From contig CAYLZN010000008.1 in assembly GCA_964387935.1 (NCBI GenBank), forward strand, positions 1 to 46,681: DNA of 46,681 bases. Direction: 5' to 3'. Origin of the DNA: CAYLZN01 sp964387935 (GTDB lineage Bacteria > Acidobacteriota > Vicinamibacteria > Vicinamibacterales > JAFNAJ01). Position 1 is the first letter of the stretch. Each line of letters begins with the position of its first letter. The notes beneath the pieces are model-generated. The model was given only the letters and a program-made list of their open reading frames with translations. It was not told the DNA's origin and searched no databases. Made by a program: the position numbers and the translations under genes. This document shows, piece after piece, positions 18,710-26,170 of this stretch.

Positions 18710-20458
18710 TCACGGCGTCGGCGTTGACGCCGGTGATGCCGTCCGCGGGAGCTCGAGGACGACGGTCGTGCCGCGTCCCACCTCGCTCGCCACGTCGATG
18801 GTACCCCCGAGCTGCTCGACGATCTTCTTCGAGATCGGCAGACCGAGGCCGAGGCCCCGGCGCTTGGTGGTGGTGAAGTCCTCGAAGATCTCCGGCAGGC
18901 GATCCGGCGGGATGCCGCATCCCGTGTCGCGGATACGCACGCGCGCCCGCCGCGCGTCGCCCTCGACCGTGACGGTCACCTCGCCGCCCGGCGCCGTGGC
19001 CTGAATCGCGTTGAGGACCAGGTTCCGGTAGACGCGGCCGAGCGCGAAGACGTCGCCCTCGATCGTGAGCAGCTCCGAGGGCGGCTCGAAGCGGAGCGTC
19101 AGGCCCGCGCTGTCGGCGGAGGCCCGCAGGCTGTCGACGGCGTCGCCGACCGTGCGGCCCAGATCGATGGGGAAGCGCTCGAGGGGAATGGGGCGCGCGA
19201 GGTTGCGCAGGTCGTCGAAGAGCCGACGAATCGCCTGGAGCTCGCGCTCGACCGTGCGACGGAAGGTCTCGCGGTACTCGGGATCGTCGTACATCTTCAG
19301 GATCAGCCGGCAGTTGTTGCCGATGTTCTGGATCGGGTGCGAGAGGTCGTGCACGAGCCCCGCCGCAATGCGGCCGAACATCACCTGTCGTTCCTGGCGT
19401 CGCGCCGCCTGTTGGAGCGCGGCGAGCCGATCGGCCATGCTGTTGAACGCGTCGCCGAGGGTCGCGAACTCGTCGCCCCGCTCGATCTTCACGCGCGCAT
19501 CCAGCCGGCCCTCCGCGAGCGCTTCCGTGCCGGTGAGCAGGGTCGTGATGGGCCGGATGAACGAGCGGCCCCAGAAGTACCCGAACGCGACGGTGAGGAG
19601 CAGCGCCAGCGCGATCGCGCCGAGCAACTGGCGCTCGAGGCGGTACAGGAGACCATAGGCCTCGTCGACCGGCTGCTCGAGAATCAGGGTCCAGTTCAGC
19701 GTCGGGAGCGGCGCCGCCACGCCAAGGACGCGCGTGCCGTCGTCCCGCGTGTATTCGAGCGAGGAGGGACTGGTCGCCCAGGCTCCCCCCGCGACGCGAG
19801 CCAGCGGGTGCCCGTCGAGCGCGGAGCCCCTCGCCACGGCAGCCTTCTCGTCGGGGTTGCCGTGCGCGAGGAGCCGCCCCGTGTCGTCGACGAGCAGGGC
19901 GAAGCCGCGGTCTCCGACCCGCAGCCGATCGACCAGTCGCCACATCTCTTCGAGCCGGAGCTCCGCGACGAGGATCCCGCCGTGCGAAGACCCGGGTGTC
20001 ACCTGCACGGCGACCGTGGAGCGGGGCAGCAGTTCGTCGTCGATGGTGATGCGTGAGAGGAACCCGCCGCGTGCATCGAACGAGGCCTGGTCCGGCAGCG
20101 TCCGCGCCCTCGGGACCAGGTGGCTCGTCACGAGCGTCGCCCCGGAGCCGTCGAGGAGCTCGATGTCGCGGAACATCGGGAAGGTGAGCACGTAGTTGCG
20201 CACGACGCGTTCCTGCTGCCAGGGTTCGAGCGCCGTGCCCTGGAGCTCGGCCGCGACGGCCCGCAGGGTCTGGATCGCGTGCTCGATGTAGAGCTCGATC
20301 TGCTCGGCAGCCCGGGACGCCACGCGCACGTTGCCGCCGATGACCGACTGCCGGGTGCCGGTGCGCAGCGAGCCCACCGACACGAGGCCGAAGATGATCA
20401 GCGGCAGCACCGCGGCGGTGGCCACCAGCAGCGCGAAGCGCCCTTTGATGCGCCTCAC
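18710..20458 (-). CDS. Cache/HAMP sensor histidine kinase
   Basis: A membrane kinase of 582 residues. A first membrane helix (FALLVATAAVLPLIIFGLVSV) precedes a large extracytoplasmic Cache-like sensor domain (about residues 35-270, with ITIDDELLPRSTVAVQVTP and GFALLVDDTGRLLAHGNPDE). The second helix is LLGAIALALLLTVAFGYFWG, followed by a HAMP linker. The H-box is GLVHDLSHPIQNIGNN (about residue 370), the N-box RNLVLNAIQATAPGG, and the G-boxes RDTGCGIPPD and GLGLGLPISKKIVEQLGG. The start is GTG 20458, overlapping the stop of the solute-binding lipoprotein gene (GTGA). No response regulator is adjacent. The coupling to the lipoprotein suggests that a bound ligand is reported to the kinase (inference). 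Confidence 0.9.
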   Translation of the reverse strand: MRRIKGRFALLVATAAVLPLIIFGLVSVGSLRTGTRQSVIGGNVRVASRAAEQIELYIEHAIQTLRAVAAELQGTALEPWQQERVVRNYVLTFPMFRDIELLDGSGATLVTSHLVPRARTLPDQASFDARGGFLSRITIDDELLPRSTVAVQVTPGSSHGGILVAELRLEEMWRLVDRLRVGDRGFALLVDDTGRLLAHGNPDEKAAVARGSALDGHPLARVAGGAWATSPSSLEYTRDDGTRVLGVAAPLPTLNWTLILEQPVDEAYGLLYRLERQLLGAIALALLLTVAFGYFWGRSFIRPITTLLTGTEALAEGRLDARVKIERGDEFATLGDAFNSMADRLAALQQAARRQERQVMFGRIAAGLVHDLSHPIQNIGNNCRLILKMYDDPEYRETFRRTVERELQAIRRLFDDLRNLARPIPLERFPIDLGRTVGDAVDSLRASADSAGLTLRFEPPSELLTIEGDVFALGRVYRNLVLNAIQATAPGGEVTVTVEGDARRARVRIRDTGCGIPPDRLPEIFEDFTTTKRRGLGLGLPISKKIVEQLGGTIDVASEVGRGTTVVLELPRTASPASTPTP

Positions 20459-22014
20459 CGCGCCGCCTCCGTGGCCGGGCGCCACTGGGCCAGGGAACCG
20501 AACACGTCTCGATCGGCGGCGGGCGGGATCGCGAACCGGCGGCGGAGCGCGCGTGCACGCTCCGGCCAGGCGAGGAACACCGCCGGCGGATCGGCCGCCG
20601 CCATGCGCAGCACGTCGCCGACCGCCGCGCGCAGGGACTCGTTGTCGCCAGCCCGTCGCATGCGGTCCAGCGCCGGGTCCGCGGCGCGATAGCCGTGACG
20701 CACGAGCACCTGATCGCCGTCGCGCGGCGAATGCCAGTAGTACAGCGGGGTGAGGCCGTATCCCGCAATCTGCTCGAAGAGGAAGGTCTCGAACTGCCCG
20801 CGGGCGCGGCGCTCGGCGAATTCGCGCATGGACACCGCCTCGAGCCGCAGGTCCACGCCGACTTCGAGCAACTGTTTCTGCAGCACGAGCGCGAGGCGCT
20901 CGAACGACTCGTAGCCGGCAGGCACGAGACACGAGATGGCCAGTCGAAGCCCCCGCGCGCGCCGGCTGCTCGGGCCGGCGATGCTGTACCCGGCAGCGTC
21001 GAGCAGGGCCCGCGCCGCGTCCGGGTCGTACCGGATCGGAGCGATGCTCTCGTCGTACGCCCAGTGCCGGATCCACGCGGGACCGGTCGCCGCCACGCCC
21101 CGACCCCCGAACGCCAGGTCGATGGCCGCGTTCTTGTCGATGGCCAGGCTCAGGGCCTGCCGCACGCGGACGTCGCGCAACGAAGCCCGAGCGACATTGA
21201 AGCCGAGCAGGAGCACGTAGGGTCGGAGGGACGAGAAGGCCTGGACGTCGCTCCCGGCCTCGATGAACTCCACGGCTTCGGGCGCCACCTCGTAGAGAAA
21301 ATCGATCTCGCCGCGCATCAGCGCAGCCCAGGCGGCTCGCGCCGTGGGATGGCCGCGGACCTCGATTCGGTCGATGTGGGGCCGGCCACGGTGGTAGCCG
21401 TCGAAGACCTCGAGGTCGGCACGATCACGCTCGAGCCTCGTCACGCGAAAGGGTCCGGCACTCGTGTCGCCGTCTGCCCCGCCGGTGATCGTCGAATTGG
21501 CCAGGGCCTCGAGGAGCAACGACGAGCGGGCGGCGAGCTCGACCAGCAAGGTCGTCGGGCCCTCCGCGGCAACACCGGTCACGTCCCACAGTCCGGGCGC
21601 GCTCTGCGGGTCCCGGCGCGCCTCGTCGATCGTTCGGGAGGCCGCTGCGGCGTCCAGCGGTGTCCCATCACTGAAACGGAGCCCGGGCCTCAGGGTGAAC
21701 CGCCACTGGAGACCGTCCGCAGAGGGCTCGAAACGCTCCGCCAGATCGGGATTGATGTGGCCGTCGCGCCCGATGGTGACCAGGGGCGCGTAGTCGATGA
21801 GGTAGGCGACCTGTGAGGCCCTGCCGGGCTGACCGAGGCCAACGCGCAGGACGACCGGGCCCGGAGCTGGACCGGGCGCGCCGGAGCCGCACGCGGCCTG
21901 CAGCGCTGCGAGAGTGGCGCCGAAGGTGCAGACCCCGACCGTCAGGGCGCGCCGCCCCAGGCTGGCCCGCCTGAGGCGTGCCCACGGTCGGGGTCGCCGT
22001 GGTGAACGTGCCAC
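20455..22014 (-). CDS. SBP_bac_5-type peptide-binding lipoprotein
   Basis: The protein has 519 residues. It begins with a basic N-region including GRRALTVG, a hydrophobic stretch and the lipobox LQAAC (Cys 42), so it should be a lipid-anchored periplasmic protein. The body matches family 5 solute-binding proteins of dipeptide and oligopeptide importers: NPDLAERFEPSADGLQWRFTLRPGLRFSDGTPLDA and DVRVRQALSLAIDKNAAIDLAFGGRG, and YDPDAARALLDAAGY. No ABC permease or ATPase gene is adjacent. It lies between a candidate RiPP precursor gene and an overlapping sensor kinase gene, so it may act as a receptor rather than part of an importer (inference). The start is GTG 22014, inside a hairpin stem. Confidence 0.88.
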   Translation of the reverse strand: MARSPRRPRPWARLRRASLGRRALTVGVCTFGATLAALQAACGSGAPGPAPGPVVLRVGLGQPGRASQVAYLIDYAPLVTIGRDGHINPDLAERFEPSADGLQWRFTLRPGLRFSDGTPLDAAAASRTIDEARRDPQSAPGLWDVTGVAAEGPTTLLVELAARSSLLLEALANSTITGGADGDTSAGPFRVTRLERDRADLEVFDGYHRGRPHIDRIEVRGHPTARAAWAALMRGEIDFLYEVAPEAVEFIEAGSDVQAFSSLRPYVLLLGFNVARASLRDVRVRQALSLAIDKNAAIDLAFGGRGVAATGPAWIRHWAYDESIAPIRYDPDAARALLDAAGYSIAGPSSRRARGLRLAISCLVPAGYESFERLALVLQKQLLEVGVDLRLEAVSMREFAERRARGQFETFLFEQIAGYGLTPLYYWHSPRDGDQVLVRHGYRAADPALDRMRRAGDNESLRAAVGDVLRMAAADPPAVFLAWPERARALRRRFAIPPAADRDVFGSLAQWRPATEAAR

Positions 22015-22041
22015 GGTCGCCTACTGTAGCGCAGGCGACCG
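22014..22041 (-). promoter_or_regulatory. Hairpin between precursor peptide gene and lipoprotein start
   Basis: GGTCGCCT (22015-22022) and AGGCGACC (22033-22040) are a perfect inverted repeat with a 10-base loop. The pair C22014-G22041 extends the stem to nine bases and includes the first base of the lipoprotein GTG start. In RNA from the minus strand this would hide the start of the lipoprotein and protect the 3' end of the upstream peptide message. It is not followed by a T-run, so it is not a standard terminator. Confidence 0.6.
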
Positions 22042-22060
22042 CAGACCCGAGCGTCGACCG

Positions 22061-22141
22061 CTACCGTTCCTCTGGAACGTCGATCAGCCAGGGGCAGAAC
22101 ACGGGACGGCGGACGGGCTTCTTGAGGATGGTCACGGTCAT
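22061..22141 (-). CDS. Candidate RiPP precursor peptide (26 residues)
   Basis: This short frame starts at ATG 22141, overlapping the radical SAM stop by four bases (ATGA), and ends in TAG at 22061. The peptide has a basic leader-like N-terminus (LKKPVRRP) and a C-terminal part VFCPWLIDVPEER with single Cys, Trp and Phe residues. Translational coupling to a radical SAM/SPASM peptide maturase is the main evidence that it is real. The position and size are what one expects of the substrate of such an enzyme. Short rSAM target peptides of similar size are known (Haft and Basu described several families, including the geopeptide type), but I cannot confirm membership in any. Modification at Cys16, Trp18 or the Asp is possible. 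There is no obvious cleavage motif. Confidence 0.68.
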   Translation of the reverse strand: MTVTILKKPVRRPVFCPWLIDVPEER

Positions 22142-23565
22142 GAGTGGTCTCCGGGTTGGGGGTGATCGAACGGGGCAGCCTCGTGGGCCAGCGACACGGT
22201 CGCCGCTTCGAAAGCCGCCTTGTGGCAAGAGGTCGCGAGCAGGTCCCGGTGCTCGGCGTGCGCCGCGACAGAGCACCCGCCGCCGCACACCGGTACGAAC
22301 GCGCAGTCGCCGCACGCCTCCCGCCACGGCGAGAGGCGCGCGAGCCGATCCGACGCGCGGGCGAGGCCGTGTGCCCGCTGGGCGTCGACGTGGCCGACGG
22401 TGTACTGCGCATCGCCGGTGAAGCCGGGGCAGGCATACAGGGCGCCATCCGGACCGATCGTGTACGCGTGCCGCTTGTGGATCTCGCACGGGCCCATGTG
22501 CACGCCGTCAATCGTGCGGAACCCGCGAGCCCGGGTTTCCTCCCTGAGCGTCGTGAGCTGGTCATCCACGAAATGGCAGGTGTCGCAGGGGCTTGAGGGG
22601 GCGTGCCGCTTCGGTGCCGGTGTGGCGGTCGCCGCCTGACCCGGCCGCACGAGCGTGAGGGGGATGACGCCGGCCGGCGGCCGGGTCGACTCGCGGATCA
22701 CGGGCTTGAACGCGACCTTGTCGAGCAGCGGCGCGAAATCCTGCGCCGCGAGGTAGTCCAGCAGCTCGACGAACGGGCCGGTCGCGTCCCCTTCGAAGTT
22801 CCCGCCGATCGAGACCCGGCAGCGGCCGGCCACCGCGCGGACGTTGGCGATGATGCGATCGAACGTGCCCTGACCGCCGCGCAGCGGTCGCTGCCGATCG
22901 TGCGTGTGCCGATCCCCGTCGAGCGTGACCTTGACCCCGTTCAGGCCGAAGGGCTGCAGGCGATCCACGACCTCCGGCGTCAACAGCAGGCCGTTGGTGA
23001 TCACGTTGACGAGCATCGACACCCCGCGGGCCTGGCATGCGTGCCACGCACGCTCCGCGAGCTGGTAGACCACCGGGAGGTTGAGGAGCGGTTCACCGCC
23101 GAAGAAGGTGAGAGCGAAGCTGCGAGGCCGAAGCTCGTCGAGGCGCGCTTCGATCCAGTCGAGCGTCTGCGTCGCCGTGGCCGTCGTCATCCGCTGACCG
23201 CGCGGGTCGTCGCTCGCGTGGTCGCCCTGCACGCAGTACTCGCACGCGAAGTTGCACTGCAGCGTCGTGAGCACGGTGACGCGGAGCTGCGAGGTGTCGT
23301 CACGAAACGCGTCGAAGTGCTCGCGAAGCGCCGACCGTTCCTGTTCGTGGGTGTCCACGAGGAACCCGGCGTCCCGGAGCGCGTCGATCGTGTGCCGTGC
23401 GTCCCCGGCGAGACTGTCGGCGTGCGCGGGGTCGTGGGCGAGCCGGTCCAGCAGTGCCATGACGTCCGCCGAGACGATCGCCTGCGCGTCGGTGAACGTG
23501 TTCAGGAGGAACACGTCATCCCGGTCGGTGAGCGGAACGGGCACATTGAACAGCGATGGACGCAC
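22138..23565 (-). CDS. Radical SAM/SPASM peptide maturase
   Basis: The enzyme has 475 residues. The N-terminal ~85 residues look like a peptide-recognition winged helix (LLNTFTDAQAIVSADVMALLDRL). The radical SAM cluster motif is CNFACEYC (CxxxCxxC, about residue 104), followed by ALTFFGGEPLLNLPVVY and VNVITNGLLLTPE. The C-terminal SPASM domain has MGPCEIHKRHAYTIGPDGALYACPG, CGDCAFVPVCGGGCSVAAH and SCHK, which would bind extra iron-sulfur clusters. Such enzymes install radical-based crosslinks or other changes in ribosomal peptides. The start is GTG 23565, with AGGAG about ten bases upstream. It is the first gene of the minus-strand set peptide - lipoprotein - kinase. Confidence 0.92.
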   Translation of the reverse strand: MRPSLFNVPVPLTDRDDVFLLNTFTDAQAIVSADVMALLDRLAHDPAHADSLAGDARHTIDALRDAGFLVDTHEQERSALREHFDAFRDDTSQLRVTVLTTLQCNFACEYCVQGDHASDDPRGQRMTTATATQTLDWIEARLDELRPRSFALTFFGGEPLLNLPVVYQLAERAWHACQARGVSMLVNVITNGLLLTPEVVDRLQPFGLNGVKVTLDGDRHTHDRQRPLRGGQGTFDRIIANVRAVAGRCRVSIGGNFEGDATGPFVELLDYLAAQDFAPLLDKVAFKPVIRESTRPPAGVIPLTLVRPGQAATATPAPKRHAPSSPCDTCHFVDDQLTTLREETRARGFRTIDGVHMGPCEIHKRHAYTIGPDGALYACPGFTGDAQYTVGHVDAQRAHGLARASDRLARLSPWREACGDCAFVPVCGGGCSVAAHAEHRDLLATSCHKAAFEAATVSLAHEAAPFDHPQPGDHS

Positions 23566-23921
23566 GACGCCGTAACTCCTGCGCCGGTGCTTGGGAGCAA
23601 GGCCTGTACCCCGGGGCCGCGCCAGCCGTCGCGTCCACGCAATCGCAGGATTTGTGGCCGGAACCGGCTACACCGACAGTCGAGCAATCGGCGTCGAGCA
23701 GACGATCTTGAGAACGCATGGCAAAGACTGCAACGCCACGCGGCAGCGAGATCGCAGGAAGTGCAATCACGAGGAGGCGCCGCCACGATGCCGCGGGTGT
23801 CTCACGTCCGGGCAGGTGTGTCTCGATTTCCGAGGCAGCGTCGCTCGCGGCGCGACCGGTCGCAGGCTCTTGATGCGGTCTATATCATCGATCTATACTC
23901 CGTTCATCGAGGAGGCACACA
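23566..23921. other. 356-base intergenic region between divergent genes
   Basis: The region separates the radical SAM gene (minus) from vapBC (plus). No convincing gene is seen: frames on both strands lack recognisable protein character. It holds the ribosome site of the radical SAM gene and, at its right end, the vapBC promoter. The operator or promoter that controls the peptide cassette would have to be here, but I could not pick out a clear -35/-10 pair on the minus strand. Confidence 0.6.
23870..23899 (+). promoter_or_regulatory. Candidate vapBC promoter and operator
   Basis: TTGATG (23870-23875) and TATACT (23894-23899) are separated by 18 bases. The motif TCTATA occurs twice within it, at 23878 and 23892, around ATCGAT, which could be a binding site for the VapB-VapC complex known to repress such operons. 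A GAGGAGG ribosome site follows before the GTG at 23922. Confidence 0.6.
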
Positions 23922-24161
23922 GTGACGAAGCTCGCCAGGCTGTTCTTCAACGGCCGAAGCCAGGCGGTGCGCCTGCCAGCGGAGTTCCGGTTCCCGGGAG
24001 ACCAGGTGCGTGTCACGCGTCACGGACGCGGTGTCCTGCTCGAGCCCGTGGCCACTGACGTCGTGGGGTGGTTCAGCGATCTCGATCGGTACCGGGCCGA
24101 ACCGTTCATGGCGGAGGGACGCCACCAGCCGATCGCGGCCGAACGCGCCGACGTCTCGTGA
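23922..24161 (+). CDS. vapB: VapB-type antitoxin
   Basis: A 79-residue protein. The N-terminal 45 residues (ARLFFNGRSQAVRLPAEFRFPGDQVRVTRHGRGVLLEPV) form the AbrB/MazE-type swapped-hairpin DNA-binding domain. FNGRSQAVRLP is the signature of VapB antitoxins. The rest (WFSDLDRYRAEPFMAEGRHQP) is the toxin-wrapping tail. It neutralises the VapC nuclease and should repress its own operon. The GTG start has a GAGGAGG ribosome site six bases upstream. Its stop overlaps the vapC start (GTGA). Confidence 0.93.
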   Translation: MTKLARLFFNGRSQAVRLPAEFRFPGDQVRVTRHGRGVLLEPVATDVVGWFSDLDRYRAEPFMAEGRHQPIAAERADVS

Positions 24162-24568
24162 TCGAGTACTCGCTCGACACCAACGCCTGCATCGCCCTGA
24201 TCAACGGCACCTCGCTCGGCGTGCGCCGCCGCTTCAGGCGGGTGATCGCCCAGGGCTCGGTGATGTGCATCTCCGGTGTCGTCGTGCACGAGCTCTGGTA
24301 CGGCGTCGGCAAGAGCGCCCGGCGCGAGTTCAACACGGAGCGCGTGCAGACGTTCCTCTCCGGCCCGTTCGAGATCCTGCCGTACGACGAGGCCGACGCG
24401 CGGGCCACCGGCGAGGTGCGGGCACAACTGGAGCGTGCGGGTACGCCCGTCGGCGCCTACGACGCGATGATCGCGGGCCAGGCGCTGCGCCGGGGACTCA
24501 CGCTCGTCACCGCCAACACCCGCGAGTTCGGGCGCATCGAGGACCTGATGTGGGAGGACTGGGGCTGA
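24158..24568 (+). CDS. vapC: VapC-type PIN-domain toxin ribonuclease
   Basis: The protein has 136 residues from GTG 24158, which overlaps the antitoxin stop. PIN-domain acidic residues are visible at EYSLDTNACIALI (Asp near residue 6), GVVVHELWYGV (Glu), GAYDAMIAGQALRRG (Asp) and TLVTANTREFGRIEDL. The usual TNN is here TAN, but NTREF is kept. VapC proteins cleave specific tRNAs or rRNA when the antitoxin is degraded. The longer frame from 24068 was rejected because it lies in the antitoxin gene. The pair is complete and looks functional. Confidence 0.93.
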   Translation: MIEYSLDTNACIALINGTSLGVRRRFRRVIAQGSVMCISGVVVHELWYGVGKSARREFNTERVQTFLSGPFEILPYDEADARATGEVRAQLERAGTPVGAYDAMIAGQALRRGLTLVTANTREFGRIEDLMWEDWG

Positions 24569-24646
24569 GCCGCGTTCAAGGATAAGATCGCCCCCACCAT
24601 GGACGGGAGGGCCTTCCCGCTCGTTCCGGATCCACGAGGTGCAGTG

Positions 24647-26098
24647 ATGCGCACGTCCTCCCGACGCCAGTTCATCAGGACCAGCGTGGCAGGCACCGCC
24701 GGCCTGGCCGTGCCGCTGTTCGTGACCCGGTCGTCGCTCTTCGGCCAGACGCCACCGAGCCGCCGCATCACCATCGCGCAGATCGGATGCGGCCGCATGG
24801 GCCTGGAGGACATGCGCGGCACCATGCGGCACGACCTGTGTCGCGTCGTGGCCGTGTGCGATCTCGATGCCATCCGACTGGCTGCGGCGCGGGCGGTTGT
24901 GGAGCAGTTCTACAGGGGCAAGGGCGAGTCGGTCGTCGATGTGAAGGCGTATCGGGACTACCGGGAAGTCCTGGCCCGGCCGGACATCGATGCGGTGATC
25001 GTGACCCCGCCCGATCACTGGCACGCGATCGTCGCCGTGGAGGCCGTGCTCGCCGGCAAGGACCTGTACGTGCAGAAGCCGCTCACGTACGACATTGCCG
25101 AGGCGATCGCCCTGCGGACCGCGGTGCGGGCGAAGGGTCGCATCCTCCAGACCGGCAGCCAGCAGCGGTCCTCGAAGCCGTGGGACACCTTCCGCATCGC
25201 CACCGAGGCCGTGCGCAACGGGCGCATCGGCCAGGTCAAGGTCGTGCGCATCGGCATCGGCCAGGACGAGCCCAAAGGGGTCAGGCCGCAGGCGCAACCG
25301 GTGCCGGCGACGTTCGACTACGACACGTGGCTCGGCCCGGCGCCGCAGCAGCCGTACATGGAGGCCCGGGTGCACCCGCAGCAAGGCGATCCGGAGAAGG
25401 GCTACGGTCGTCCGGGCTGGATCACGACCGAGGACTTCGGCCTCGGCATGATCACCAACTGGGGCGCCCACCACGTGGACATCGCCCACTGGGGCATGGG
25501 CATGGAACTGGGTGGCCCGGCCACGATCGATGCCCGGGCCACGTTCATGGAGAACGACGTGTGGACCGTCCACCACACGTACCACGTGGAGATGACGTAT
25601 CCCAATGGTGTCCAGGTGATCATGGACGACACGTTCCCGAACGGCGTGCGCTTCGAGGGCACCGACGGCTGGGTCTTCTGCGCGCGCGGCTCGGCCCAGG
25701 TGACGAGCAGCGATCCGGGGGCCACGGCCCAGCGGGACGGCCGCAAGTCGCTCGACGCGAGCGACCTGCGGATCTTCGGGGCGAAGCCGGGACCGAAGGA
25801 CATCCTGTGGCCGGCCAGCGTCGACCACTATCGGAACTGGCTCGAAGCGATCGCCGCCCGCAAGGACCCGATCGCGCCCGTCGATCAGGCCGCGCGCAGC
25901 CTCGAGGCCTGCGCTGCCGCGTGGATCGGCATGAAGCTGGGCCGGACGCTCACCTGGGATTCGAAGGCGGAGCAGTTCGTCGGCGACGCGGAGGCCAACG
26001 CGCTGTGCGCGCGGAAGCCTCGCTCGACTGCCTACGACCTGGCCGCCATCATGCGCAAGGCCGGGCTCGCGACGACGAGGAGCACGGTCTCACGCTAG
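24647..26098 (+). CDS. Gfo/Idh/MocA oxidoreductase with Tat signal
   Basis: The protein has 483 residues. It begins with a twin-arginine signal, SRRQFIRTSVAGTAGLAVPLF, so it is exported folded with its cofactor. The NAD(P)-binding fold follows: ITIAQIGCGRMGLEDM, VVAVCDLDAIRL and DAVIVTPPDHWHAIVAVEAVLAGKDLYVQKPLT, where the EKP motif of the family is QKP. The C-terminal substrate domain contains ITNWGAHHVDIAHWGMGME. Secreted members are frequent in Acidobacteriota, Planctomycetota and Bacteroidota and act on sugars or glycosides. The start at 24647 has GAGGTG upstream and puts the Tat motif at the very N-terminus; a longer frame starts at 24599. A TAAGAT box at 24582-24587 could be its -10 element. 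Confidence 0.9.
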   Translation: MRTSSRRQFIRTSVAGTAGLAVPLFVTRSSLFGQTPPSRRITIAQIGCGRMGLEDMRGTMRHDLCRVVAVCDLDAIRLAAARAVVEQFYRGKGESVVDVKAYRDYREVLARPDIDAVIVTPPDHWHAIVAVEAVLAGKDLYVQKPLTYDIAEAIALRTAVRAKGRILQTGSQQRSSKPWDTFRIATEAVRNGRIGQVKVVRIGIGQDEPKGVRPQAQPVPATFDYDTWLGPAPQQPYMEARVHPQQGDPEKGYGRPGWITTEDFGLGMITNWGAHHVDIAHWGMGMELGGPATIDARATFMENDVWTVHHTYHVEMTYPNGVQVIMDDTFPNGVRFEGTDGWVFCARGSAQVTSSDPGATAQRDGRKSLDASDLRIFGAKPGPKDILWPASVDHYRNWLEAIAARKDPIAPVDQAARSLEACAAAWIGMKLGRTLTWDSKAEQFVGDAEANALCARKPRSTAYDLAAIMRKAGLATTRSTVSR

Positions 26099-26170
26099 CC
26101 CGGGCTGGGCCCTCGCGTCGCGCGCCGCAGGCCGTTCGGGCATTCATTGGCCCGCGGGCCTGCCGCGTCC

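Noticed and set aside
23566..23921. Extra short genes in the intergenic region before vapB
   Set aside because: The frames there are open only by chance in GC-rich DNA, show no motif, and would overlap the vapBC promoter.
25276..25290. GGGGTCAGG head inside the Gfo/Idh/MocA gene
   Set aside because: Only nine bases match the palindromes, there is no inverted partner nearby, and the bases encode conserved protein sequence.
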